Origin: Pseudomonadota bacterium
GTDB lineage: Bacteria; Pseudomonadota; Gammaproteobacteria; Xanthomonadales; Xanthomonadaceae
DNA: 6,879 bases
Direction: 5' to 3'
NCBI GenBank assembly: GCA_023391775.1
Contig: JAEWAG010000234.1
Span: 1-6,879 of the forward strand
The notes beneath the pieces are model-generated. The model did not search any database and was not told where the DNA came from. It was given only the letters and a program-made list of their open reading frames with translations. The translations under genes and the position numbers were made by a program. Below are positions 1 to 6,021 of the stretch, in pieces (within the stretch, counting starts at the first letter, position 1; every line of letters starts with the position of its first letter).

Positions 1-257
1 AGCTCGCACAGCCCGCGCATCACCTGCGGCTTGACCGCCAGCACCCACAGGCCGGCGCCTTCGACCGCTGCGGCCGCTTCGGCGCAGACCTGCACGCCGA
101 AGTCGGTGGCCAGGGCCTCGCGCAACGGCTGGACCGGTTCGGCCACGCGGATCCGCGCCGGGTCGGCGCCGCGGGCGACCAGGCCGCCGATCAGGCTGCG
201 GGCCATGTTGCCGCCCCCGAGGAAGGCGATCACGGGCAGGGAGGGAGAGTTGGACAT
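1..257 (-). CDS. proC: Pyrroline-5-carboxylate reductase, N-terminal part (runs off left edge)
   Basis: Cytoplasmic enzyme of the last step of proline synthesis, reducing 1-pyrroline-5-carboxylate to proline with NAD(P)H. Only the first 85 residues are present; the C-terminal dimerisation domain lies outside the window. The N-terminus is a Rossmann fold: the dinucleotide-binding loop reads FLGGGNMARSLIGG (residues 12-25) and the second family signature reads VLAVKPQ (72-78), both typical of ProC. The ATG at 257 is chosen because it places the glycine loop at the usual distance from the N-terminus. A GTG two codons upstream is possible, and an in-frame TAG ten codons upstream limits further extension. 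No strong Shine-Dalgarno is seen. It follows yggS by 52 bp on the same strand, so co-transcription is likely. A weak TAGACT -10-like box (285-290, minus strand) and a 5-bp hairpin (271-284) in the gap could add a local promoter or structure. Family assignment is secure. Confidence 0.95.
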   Translation of the reverse strand, partial: MSNSPSLPVIAFLGGGNMARSLIGGLVARGADPARIRVAEPVQPLREALATDFGVQVCAEAAAAVEGAGLWVLAVKPQVMRGLCE

Positions 258-309
258 CGGCACGGGCCCAGGTGGAAAGCCACCAGTCTAGCCCCCGGCC
301 AGCCCCGAC

Positions 310-1008
310 TCAGCGCGGCGGACGCGGGCCGAACAGGGCGGTCCCGATGCGCACGAGGGTGGCCCCTTCGGCGATGGCCACGGGGAAGTCGTCGCCCATG
401 CCCATCGACAGGGTGTCCACGCCGGCGTGGCGTGCAGCCAGTGCGTCGAACAGCTGTTTCATGGCGCGGAAGGCCGGCCGCCGGTCCTCCGGATCGGGAT
501 GCGGCACCGGGATCGCCATCAGCCCGCGCAGGCGCAGGCGCGGCGCGGCGGCCACCGCGGCGGCCAGTGCCTCCACCTCGTCCGGGCGGCAGCCGCCCTT
601 GCCGGGCTCGCCTTCCACGTTGACCTGCAGCAGCACGTTCAGCGGCGAGGATGCCGGGTCGCGCCGGGTCGCCAGCGCGCTGGCCACGCTGGGGCGATCC
701 ACGCTGTGCACCCAGTCGAACACCCGCGCCGCCACCGCGGCCTTGTTGGACTGCAGGTGGCCGATCAGGTGCCATTCCAGCCGGGCGTCCAGCGCCGGGT
801 CCAGTGCACGCCGCTTGGCTTCCGCCTCCTGCACGTAGTTCTCGCCGAAGGCCACCTGCCCGGCAGCGGCCAGTGCGGCCACCGACCCGGCTGGCTGCAT
901 CTTGGACACGGCCAGCAGGCGGGGGCGCGGACGACCGGCCGCGGCGGCGGCCGCGCCGATGCGCTGGAGGACCTCGTCGAGGCGTACGGAAGGGTCGCTG
1001 GCGGGCAC
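310..1008 (-). CDS. yggS: YggS/PLPBP family pyridoxal phosphate homeostasis protein
   Basis: Cytoplasmic PLP-binding protein with an alanine-racemase-like TIM-barrel fold and no known catalytic activity; in the family it buffers PLP and affects amino-acid and vitamin B6 balance. At 232 residues it has normal length. The PLP lysine is K36 in LLAVSKMQPAGSV (31-43), the same position as in E. coli YggS. Other family blocks are VAFGENYVQE (52-61), WHLIGHLQSNK (79-89), LLQVNVEGEPGKGG (126-139) and the phosphate-binding region SMGMGDDFPVAIAEG (201-215) followed by LVRIGTALFG (218-227). The start is GTG at 1008; no nearby ATG fits and no clear Shine-Dalgarno is visible, so the N-terminus is slightly uncertain. 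It is read divergently from pilT with 110 bp between starts, and proC follows it. Oddity: the usual SMGMS motif is SMGMG here, and the usual SK in the VN..E..SK.G motif is GK. Confidence 0.95.
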   Translation of the reverse strand: MPASDPSVRLDEVLQRIGAAAAAAGRPRPRLLAVSKMQPAGSVAALAAAGQVAFGENYVQEAEAKRRALDPALDARLEWHLIGHLQSNKAAVAARVFDWVHSVDRPSVASALATRRDPASSPLNVLLQVNVEGEPGKGGCRPDEVEALAAAVAAAPRLRLRGLMAIPVPHPDPEDRRPAFRAMKQLFDALAARHAGVDTLSMGMGDDFPVAIAEGATLVRIGTALFGPRPPR

Positions 1009-1021
1009 GGGAACGGCGGGA

Positions 1022-1049
1022 TTGGCGGCGGCGGCGGGAGCGCTATACT
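1022..1049 (+). promoter_or_regulatory. Predicted sigma70-type promoter for pilT
   Basis: A -10 box TATACT (1044-1049, five of six consensus bases) is preceded by TTGGCG (1022-1027, four of six) with a 16-bp spacer. Transcription would begin near 1056, giving a leader of about 63 nt before the pilT ATG. The predicted start overlaps a perfect 10-bp palindrome CTGCCGGCAG (1048-1057). On the other strand the same AT-rich spot reads TATAGC and could serve the divergent yggS. Inferred from sequence only. Confidence 0.5.
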
Positions 1050-1104
1050 GCCGGCAGGGGACATCGCATGCCAGTGCGCCAAGCGCGTGCTGGCCGGGGC
1101 ATTC

Positions 1105-1110
1105 AGGGGA
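1105..1110 (+). promoter_or_regulatory. Ribosome binding site deciding the pilT start
   Basis: AGGGGA lies 8 nt before the ATG at 1119. It supports that start over an in-frame ATG at 1068, which has no comparable purine tract and would add 17 basic residues not normally found at the PilT N-terminus. Confidence 0.7.
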
Positions 1111-1118
1111 AAACTCGC

Positions 1119-2156
1119 ATGGATATCGCCGAACTGCTGGCCTTTTCGGTCAAGAACAAGGCATCGGACCTGCATCTCTCCGCCGGCCTGCCGCCGATGA
1201 TCCGGGTGGACGGCGACGTGCGCCGGATCAACATCCCGGCGCTGGACCACAAGCAGGTGCATGCGCTGGTCTACGACATCATGTCGGACAAGCAGCGGCG
1301 CGACTACGAGGAATTCCTCGAGGTCGACTTCTCCTTCGAGATCCCGTCGCTGGCGCGTTTCCGCGTCAACGCCTTCAACCAGAACCGTGGCGCCGGGGCG
1401 GTGTTCCGCACCATTCCCTCCGAGGTGCTGACCCTGGAGGACCTGGGCTGCCCGCCGATCTTCCGCGAGCTGATCAACCAGCCGCAGGGCCTGATCCTGG
1501 TCACCGGCCCGACCGGTTCGGGCAAGTCGACCACCCTCGCGGGCATGATCGACCACATCAACAAGAACGAGTACGGGCACATCCTCACCGTCGAGGACCC
1601 GATCGAGTTCGTGCACACCTCGCAGAAGTGCCTGATCAACCAGCGCGAGGTGCACCGCGACACGCACGGCTTCAACGAGGCCCTGCGCTCGGCCCTGCGC
1701 GAGGATCCGGACTACATCCTGGTCGGCGAAATGCGTGACCTGGAGACCATCCGCCTGGCGCTGACCGCCGCGGAGACCGGCCACCTGGTGTTCGGCACGC
1801 TGCATACCAGTTCGGCGGCCAAGACCATCGACCGCATCATCGACGTGTTCCCCGCCGGCGAGAAGCCGATGGTGCGCTCGATGCTGTCCGAGTCACTGCG
1901 CGCGGTGATTTCGCAGGCGCTGCTGAAGAAGGTCGGCGGCGGGCGCACCGCGGCCTGGGAAATCATGGTCGGCACCCCGGCCATCCGCAACCTGATCCGC
2001 GAGGACAAGGTGGCGCAGATGTACTCGTCGATCCAGACCGGCCAGCAGTACGGCATGATGACCCTGGACCAGCACCTGCAGGACCTGGTCAAGCGTGGCC
2101 TGGTCACGCGCCAGCAGGCCAGGGAATACGCCAAGGACAAGCGCCTTTTCGAATGA
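1119..2156 (+). CDS. pilT: Type IV pilus retraction ATPase PilT
   Basis: Hexameric ATPase at the cytoplasmic base of the type IV pilus that drives pilin depolymerisation and so twitching motility. The protein is 345 residues, the family's normal length. An N-terminal PAS-like domain (about 1-100) starts MDIAELLAFSVKNKASDLHL. The RecA-like core carries Walker A GPTGSGKST (130-138, K136), the Asp box TVEDPIEF (157-164), Walker B ILVGEMRD (200-207, E204) and the His box with H222 and H229 (AETGHLVFGTLHT). The C-terminal AIRNLIRE motif (288-295), needed for retraction in Pseudomonas PilT, is intact. All landmark residues match P. aeruginosa numbering, so the protein should be active. It is followed after 144 bp by pilU on the same strand, with an inverted repeat in the gap. 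It has its own likely promoter upstream, divergent from yggS. Confidence 0.98.
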   Translation: MDIAELLAFSVKNKASDLHLSAGLPPMIRVDGDVRRINIPALDHKQVHALVYDIMSDKQRRDYEEFLEVDFSFEIPSLARFRVNAFNQNRGAGAVFRTIPSEVLTLEDLGCPPIFRELINQPQGLILVTGPTGSGKSTTLAGMIDHINKNEYGHILTVEDPIEFVHTSQKCLINQREVHRDTHGFNEALRSALREDPDYILVGEMRDLETIRLALTAAETGHLVFGTLHTSSAAKTIDRIIDVFPAGEKPMVRSMLSESLRAVISQALLKKVGGGRTAAWEIMVGTPAIRNLIREDKVAQMYSSIQTGQQYGMMTLDQHLQDLVKRGLVTRQQAREYAKDKRLFE

Positions 2157-2172
2157 TCGGAAAGGCGCGGTT

Positions 2173-2280
2173 ATTGGTGATTTGTAATTCGTGATTCGAC
2201 AAGGCCGGAGGTCGTGACGCGGGATCGGTGAGTCGGGGCGCAGCCGCGCTTCTTCGAATCACCAATCACCAATCACGAAT
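2173..2280. repeat. Imperfect inverted repeat of 7-bp units between pilT and pilU
   Basis: Left arm 2173-2198 and the reverse complement of right arm 2255-2280 agree at 22 of 26 positions, separated by 56 bp. Each arm is internally repetitive with a 7-bp period: the right arm read on the minus strand is ATTCGTG-ATTGGTG-ATTGGTG-ATTCG, and the left arm is ATTGGTG-ATTTGTA-ATTCGTG-ATTCG. The arms are far more A+T-rich than their surroundings. The right arm ends 9 bp before the pilU ribosome binding site. No direct target-site duplication is seen at the edges and there is no coding capacity. From memory, related GATTS/GTGATTS heptad repeats are scattered between genes of Xanthomonas and Lysobacter genomes; that identity is unverified. 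In RNA it could form a long stem within a pilT-pilU transcript. Confidence 0.8.
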
Positions 2281-2289
2281 CCCGTCCGC

Positions 2290-2294
2290 AGGAG
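2290..2294 (+). promoter_or_regulatory. Ribosome binding site of pilU
   Basis: AGGAG lies 6 nt upstream of the ATG at 2301. It is a strong match to the anti-Shine-Dalgarno and fixes the pilU start. It sits just outside the inverted repeat, so stem formation could affect its access. Confidence 0.75.
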
Positions 2295-2300
2295 CCATCC

Positions 2301-3431
2301 ATGAGCACCATCGACTTCACCTCGTTCCTCAAGCTGATGGCGCACCAGAAGGCGTCGGACCTGTTCATCACCGCGGGCATGCCGCCGGCGATGAAGGTGC
2401 ACGGCAAGATCAGCCCGATCACCCAGTCGCCGCTGACGCCGCAGCAGAGCCGCGACCTGGTGCTCAACGTGATGACGCCGGCGCAGCGCGAGGAGTTCGA
2501 GAAGACCCACGAGTGCAACTTCGCCATCGGCGTGGCGGGCGTGGGCCGCTTCCGCGTCAGCTGCTTCTACCAGCGCAACCAGGTGGGCATGGTGCTGCGC
2601 CGGATCGAAACCCGGATCCCGACGGTTGAGGAGCTGAGCCTGCCGCCGGTGATCAAGACCCTGGCGATGACCAAGCGCGGCATCATCATCTTCGTGGGCG
2701 CCACCGGCACGGGCAAGTCGACCTCGCTGGCGGCGATGATCGGCTACCGCAACCAGAACTCGACCGGGCACATCATCACCATCGAGGACCCGATCGAGTT
2801 CGTGCACAAGCACGAGGGCTGCATCGTCACCCAGCGCGAGGTCGGCATCGACACCGACAGCTGGGAGGCGGCGCTGAAGAACACCCTGCGCCAGGCGCCG
2901 GACGTGATCATGATCGGCGAGGTGCGTACCCGCGAGGGCATGGACCATGCCATCGCCTTCGCCGAGACCGGCCACCTGGTGCTGTGCACCCTGCACGCGA
3001 ACAACGCCAACCAGGCGATGGACCGCATCATCAACTTCTTCCCCGAGGACCGCCGCAGCCAGCTGCTGATGGACCTGTCGCTGAACCTGAAGGCCGTGGT
3101 CGCCCAGCAGCTGGTGCCCACGCCGGACGGCAAGGGTCGCCGCGTGGCGATGGAGATCCTGCTGGGCACGCCGCTGGTGCAGGACTACATCCGCGATGGC
3201 GAGATCCACAAGCTCAAGGAAGTCATGAAGGAGTCGACCAACCTGGGCATGAAGACCTTCGACCAGAGCCTGTTCGAGCTGTACCAGGCCGGCGAGATCT
3301 CCTACGAGGACGCGCTGCGCCACGCCGATTCGCAGAACGAGGTGCGCCTGCGCATCAAGCTCTCCCAGGGTGGCGACGCGCGCACCCTGTCGCAGGGGCT
3401 GGACGGGGTCGAGATCGCCGAGGTGCGCTGA
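2301..3431 (+). CDS. pilU: PilT-paralogue retraction ATPase PilU
   Basis: Accessory retraction ATPase of the type IV pilus; in studied species PilU works with PilT and boosts retraction force. The 376-residue protein has a PAS-like N-terminal domain (about 1-110; QKASDLFITAGMPPAMKVHG at 16-35) and a RecA-like core. Walker A is GATGTGKST (133-141, K139), the Asp box is TIEDPIEFVH (160-169), Walker B is VIMIGEVRT (202-210, E207), and the His box has H225 and H232 (AETGHLVLCTLHA). PilU rather than PilT is indicated by the GATGTGKST loop, the MIGEVRTREGMDHAI stretch (204-218), the tail beyond residue 345, and the absence of the PilT AIRNLIRE motif; PLVQDYIRDGEIHKLKEVM (291-309) occupies that place. 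It follows pilT in the usual order. A terminator-like hairpin begins 30 bp after the stop, suggesting it ends the operon. Confidence 0.97.
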   Translation: MSTIDFTSFLKLMAHQKASDLFITAGMPPAMKVHGKISPITQSPLTPQQSRDLVLNVMTPAQREEFEKTHECNFAIGVAGVGRFRVSCFYQRNQVGMVLRRIETRIPTVEELSLPPVIKTLAMTKRGIIIFVGATGTGKSTSLAAMIGYRNQNSTGHIITIEDPIEFVHKHEGCIVTQREVGIDTDSWEAALKNTLRQAPDVIMIGEVRTREGMDHAIAFAETGHLVLCTLHANNANQAMDRIINFFPEDRRSQLLMDLSLNLKAVVAQQLVPTPDGKGRRVAMEILLGTPLVQDYIRDGEIHKLKEVMKESTNLGMKTFDQSLFELYQAGEISYEDALRHADSQNEVRLRIKLSQGGDARTLSQGLDGVEIAEVR

Positions 3432-3460
3432 CCGGCCTTCCGCGCCGCGCGCCGCTGCAG

Positions 3461-3487
3461 GGCCGCCTCCGGGCGGCCTTGCCGTTT
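3461..3487 (+). terminator. Terminator-like hairpin after pilU
   Basis: A perfect 7-bp stem GGCCGCC (3461-3467) / GGCGGCC (3472-3478) with a TCCG loop is followed by TTGCCGTTTCT. The stem is very strong but the T-tract is interrupted, so intrinsic termination may be partial. Position just after the pilT-pilU unit fits a terminator role. Confidence 0.55.
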
Positions 3488-3710
3488 CTGGGGACGGGAG
3501 GACAGTGGCGTTGGGGGCTGGATCCGGCTACGAGGCAGGTCCGTCCGTGGGTTGGCGGACGCGGCCGCTTAAGGGTGGCCCTCGCGTGATCCCGCCCGGC
3601 CGGGCCTGGACACCCTGCAGCCCCCGGCCTGGGGCGGCCTCGAAGGGCGGATGCTGGCCGCCGCACAGGCTGGGTACGCCCCCCCCGACCGCAGACGACG
3701 GGGCCAGCAG
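3488..3710. other. Intergenic stretch with no supported gene
   Basis: Open frames crossing here are rich in Arg, Pro and Gly, lack family motifs and lack ribosome binding sites, so I call none. Visible structure is a perfect 12-bp palindrome GCCCGGCCGGGC (3594-3605) and a run of eight C (3679-3686). Neither is clearly functional in such G+C-rich DNA. A small RNA cannot be excluded by eye. No tRNA-like fold was found. Confidence 0.5.
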
Positions 3711-3724
3711 GTTTCAGCTGAAAC
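3711..3724. promoter_or_regulatory. 14-bp perfect palindrome, candidate operator for the YitT-family gene
   Basis: GTTTCAGCTGAAAC is its own reverse complement over all 14 bases. It overlaps the predicted -35 box (3718-3723) of the downstream gene, a classic position for a repressor site, and stands out as a low-G+C island. I do not recognise a specific regulator for it. Functional role is inferred. Confidence 0.5.
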
Positions 3725-3746
3725 TCACGCCCGGCTGGTGTCTAAT
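3718..3746 (+). promoter_or_regulatory. Predicted promoter of the YitT-family gene
   Basis: CTGAAA (3718-3723, four of six -35 consensus bases) and TCTAAT (3741-3746, five of six -10 bases) are separated by exactly 17 bp. Transcription would begin near 3753, about 20 nt before the GTG start at 3773. Confidence 0.5.
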
Positions 3747-3772
3747 ACGCGCCCCCCACGCGGCCCCGCACC

Positions 3773-4489
3773 GTGACGCTCCCTGATTCCGACCTCCGGC
3801 CCGGCGAGGCGGCCCTGCCCGATGACGGGGCGGTGGTCACCTCCGGGCCGCTGACCCCACCGCCGGATTCGGCGGGCACTGCGGCCGATGCGCGTGCCTT
3901 CCACCATTCGGTGGCCGAGGACGTGCAGGGCATGGTCCTGGCCACCCTGGTCGCGGCGCTGGGCCTTTCGGTGTTCGCCCACAGCGGGATCATGATCGGC
4001 GGCATGGCGGGGGTGTCGTTCCAGCTGCATTACGCGCTGGGCTGGAATTTCGGCCTGGTGTTCGTGCTGGTGAACCTGCCGTTCTACTGGATCGCGGTGC
4101 GGCGCATGGGCTGGGAGTTCACCCTCAAGACCTTCGCCGCGGTGGGCGCCTGCGGCCTGCTGACCGACCTGCTGCCGCGCTGGATCGGATGGGCGCACAT
4201 CAGCCCGGCCTTCGCCGCCATCCTCGGGGGCGCCTTGTGCGGGCTCGGCATCCTGTTCTTCATCCGCCACCGCGCCAGCCTGGGCGGCATCGGCATTCTT
4301 GCCGTGCACCTGCAGCGCAGCCGCGGCATCAGCGCCGGCACGGTGCAACTGGTGTTCGACATGGGACTGATGGCCGTGGCCCTGCTGGTGCTGTCGCCGG
4401 TGCAGGTGCTGTACTCGGCCGCCGGTGCGGTGATGCTGAGCCTGGTGCTGATGTTCAACCACCGGCCCAACCGCTATATGGGCGTCTGA
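3773..4489 (+). CDS. YitT family integral membrane protein
   Basis: Predicted inner-membrane protein of the YitT/DUF161 family, whose biochemical function is not established. The 238-residue protein has a soluble, Pro/Ala/Asp-rich N-terminus of about 48 residues and then hydrophobic segments near 51-69, 73-88, 92-110, 118-134, 145-163, 190-208 and 210-228. Family hallmarks are the glycine-rich MIGGMAGVSFQLHYALGW (74-91) and SLGGIGILAVHLQRSRGIS (169-187) followed by AGTVQLVFD (188-196). The cytoplasmic C-terminal DUF2179 domain of many Firmicute members is absent, as in many proteobacterial ones. The GTG start at 3773 is used because it sits just after a good promoter, but no Shine-Dalgarno is evident. 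Starts nearer the first membrane segment (for example Met54) would cut into it. It is convergent with the DUF72 gene, 9 bp between stop codons. Confidence 0.85.
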   Translation: MTLPDSDLRPGEAALPDDGAVVTSGPLTPPPDSAGTAADARAFHHSVAEDVQGMVLATLVAALGLSVFAHSGIMIGGMAGVSFQLHYALGWNFGLVFVLVNLPFYWIAVRRMGWEFTLKTFAAVGACGLLTDLLPRWIGWAHISPAFAAILGGALCGLGILFFIRHRASLGGIGILAVHLQRSRGISAGTVQLVFDMGLMAVALLVLSPVQVLYSAAGAVMLSLVLMFNHRPNRYMGV

Positions 4490-4502
4490 GCCGGCCGCTC
4501 AG
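4486..4502. terminator. Hairpin spanning both convergent stop codons
   Basis: CTGAGC (4486-4491) and GCTCAG (4497-4502) form a perfect 6-bp inverted repeat with a 5-nt loop. The left arm contains the TGA of the YitT-family gene and the right arm contains the TGA of the DUF72 gene on the other strand. There is no T-tract, so termination activity is uncertain. It may mark the transcript ends of the convergent pair or be chance. Confidence 0.3.
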
Positions 4503-5368
4503 CCACGCAGCCGGTCGTACAGGGCGCGCGCGTCGAACGGCGCTCGCACCTTGGCGTCGTTGTCGAAGTAGCAGTACACGTCGCGGCGGGCCGCCCGCGG
4601 TGCCGGGACGTCGAGGAACCTGCGCGGGTCGTCCGGCTCGCCCCCGTCGGCCCAGCGGCGGATGCGCGCGGCCCAGCGGTCGAGCGCCTGCTCCGAATAG
4701 CCGCTGCGGTAGAGCTCGGTGTCGCCATGCAGGCGCAGGTACATGAAGCCGGCGGTCACGTCCTCGACATAAGGGAAGCGGCCCGGCGTGTCCGACACCA
4801 CCAGCGCCACCCTGTGCCTGCGCAGCAGGCGGATGAAGCCCGGGTCGTCGAAGCTGTCGTGGCGCACTTCCAGCGCATGGCGCAGGCGCCGTTTCGGGCC
4901 GGTGGGCAGGGCGGTGCGGCCTTCCATCCGCGAGGGCTCGCGCCGCCGTCCCAGGGCCAGGGCCGCATCGGTATCGCGCGGCAGCAGGCCCAGGAACTGG
5001 TCCAGCAGCTCCGGGTCGTAGCGCAGCGTCGGCGGCAGCTGCCACAGCATCGGCCCCAGGCGCCGGCCGAGCAGGAGCACGCCGGAGGCGAAGAAATTGG
5101 CCAGCGCGGCCTCGACCCCGCGCAGGCGCAGCATGTGGGTGATGTAGCGCGGCCCCTTCACCGTGAACACGAAGCGCTCCGGCACCTGCCCGGCCCACGC
5201 TTCCCAGCTCGCCGGCGACTGCAGCGAGTAGAAGGAGCCGTTGAGCTCGATGCTGGTGAAGCTGCGCGCGGCGTATTCCAGCTCGCAGCGCTGCGGCAGC
5301 CCGGGTGGATAGAACACCCCGCGCCAGGGCGCGTAACGCCAGCCGGAGATGCCGATGTGGATCGCCAT
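4499..5368 (-). CDS. DUF72 (YecE-like) family protein
   Basis: Cytoplasmic TIM-barrel-like protein of the DUF72/YecE family; no biochemical function is established. The 289-residue form starts MAIHIGISGWRYAPWRGVFY, the typical family N-terminus. Further conserved blocks are SIELNGSFYSLQ (39-50), KGPRYITHML (71-80), LGPMLWQLPP (104-113), ALEVRHDSF (165-173), YLRLHGDTELYRSGYS (210-225) and YCYFDNDAKVRAPFDA (265-280). The ATG at 5368 is preferred over an in-frame GTG at 5398, which would add ten residues, because family members begin at this motif; neither has a strong ribosome binding site. It lies downstream of tag on the same strand with 51 bp between stop and start (21 bp if the GTG is used), so the two are probably co-transcribed. 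The pairing suggests but does not show a link to nucleic-acid repair. Confidence 0.9.
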   Translation of the reverse strand: MAIHIGISGWRYAPWRGVFYPPGLPQRCELEYAARSFTSIELNGSFYSLQSPASWEAWAGQVPERFVFTVKGPRYITHMLRLRGVEAALANFFASGVLLLGRRLGPMLWQLPPTLRYDPELLDQFLGLLPRDTDAALALGRRREPSRMEGRTALPTGPKRRLRHALEVRHDSFDDPGFIRLLRRHRVALVVSDTPGRFPYVEDVTAGFMYLRLHGDTELYRSGYSEQALDRWAARIRRWADGGEPDDPRRFLDVPAPRAARRDVYCYFDNDAKVRAPFDARALYDRLRG

Positions 5369-5419
5369 GCCGCCGATGATCACCCGCGCCCGCCGCACGG
5401 GCAGGTGAACGCGTCCCGC

Positions 5420-5962
5420 TCAGCCGGCCCGCATCCAGGGCAGGTCGTGGCGGGCGAGGATGATCTGGTGCGCCGGGCAGTCGTCGCGGTGCGCGCCCGG
5501 CAGGTAGCCCAGCGACATGAGGAACTCGCCGGTGATCTCGCCGCCGGTGAAGCGGAAGGTGCGCCGGAACAGCTTCACCCAGCCGGCCTTGTCCAGCGGG
5601 TGGTGGGCGTCCAGCCACGCCGCGAAGCCGCCGTGGGTCTGGCGCATGCCCAGGATCACCCCGGCGTTGTGGATCGCCGCGCCGATCTTGAGCCGGTTGC
5701 GCACGATCGCCGGGTCGGCCATCAGCCGCGCGAAGTCGACCTCGCCATAGGCCGCGACCCGCTCCACGTCGAAGCCGTCATAGGCACGACGGAAGCCCTC
5801 GCGCTTGCGCAGCATCGTCTCCCAGCTCAGCCCGGCCTGGTTGATCTCCAGCAGCAGGCGCTCGAACAGCACGCGCTCGTCCCGCTGCGGCACGCCGTAC
5901 TCGTGGTCGTGGTAAGGGCCGTGCAGGGGATGGCCCGGGGCGACGAGGCAATAGCCGGACAT
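5420..5962 (-). CDS. tag: DNA-3-methyladenine glycosylase I
   Basis: Base-excision repair enzyme that removes 3-methyladenine from alkylated DNA; helix-hairpin-helix superfamily, cytoplasmic. The 180-residue protein aligns from end to end with E. coli Tag. The zinc site is complete: C5, H18 (GPYHDHEYGVP), H158 and C162 (HRDDC) correspond to Cys4, His17, His175 and Cys179 of E. coli. The 3-methyladenine pocket is kept: Y17, E39 and W47, within LLLEINQAGLSWETML (36-51). The KREGFRRAYDGFD stretch (53-65) also matches. The ATG at 5962 has a GGTGA ribosome binding site 6 nt upstream (5969-5973, minus strand). A weak GACAAT -10-like box (5989-5994, minus strand) could drive it. The gene is divergent from yqgE (71 bp) and is followed by the DUF72 gene. 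Expected to be active. Confidence 0.94.
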   Translation of the reverse strand: MSGYCLVAPGHPLHGPYHDHEYGVPQRDERVLFERLLLEINQAGLSWETMLRKREGFRRAYDGFDVERVAAYGEVDFARLMADPAIVRNRLKIGAAIHNAGVILGMRQTHGGFAAWLDAHHPLDKAGWVKLFRRTFRFTGGEITGEFLMSLGYLPGAHRDDCPAHQIILARHDLPWMRAG

Positions 5963-6021
5963 GGGAGTTCACCGGGGATGGGGCCGTGATTGTCGCAGGC
6001 GCCGCGGGCGGTGGCGCCGGA

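Noticed and set aside
1068..1118. Upstream in-frame ATG giving pilT 17 extra residues
   Set aside because: The ATG at 1119 has a good ribosome binding site and gives the exact canonical PilT N-terminus and residue numbering.
765..1805. Minus-strand open frame opposite pilT extending into yggS
   Set aside because: Overlaps two confident genes in other frames and has no start signal or family motif.
2173..2280. CRISPR array or insertion-sequence remnant
   Set aside because: Repeat units are 7 bp without spacers, the arms are inverted, there is no transposase fragment, and no target-site duplication is visible.
2259..3323. Long minus-strand open frame (about 354 codons) opposite pilU
   Set aside because: It lies fully antisense to a clear pilU; its product is rich in His, Arg, Ala and Leu without motifs, as expected of a shadow frame in G+C-rich DNA.
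3594..3605. 12-bp palindrome GCCCGGCCGGGC as an operator or terminator
   Set aside because: Entirely G+C, far from either gene end, with no T-tract; such palindromes arise easily in this composition.
3370..3786. Open frame filling the gap after pilU
   Set aside because: Starts inside pilU in another frame, crosses the terminator-like hairpin and the YitT-family promoter, and lacks motifs.
4727..5989. Plus-strand open frame of 420 codons opposite tag and the DUF72 gene
   Set aside because: It spans two well-supported antisense genes and their gap, and its product is low-complexity Ala/Arg/Gln/His-rich with no recognisable family.
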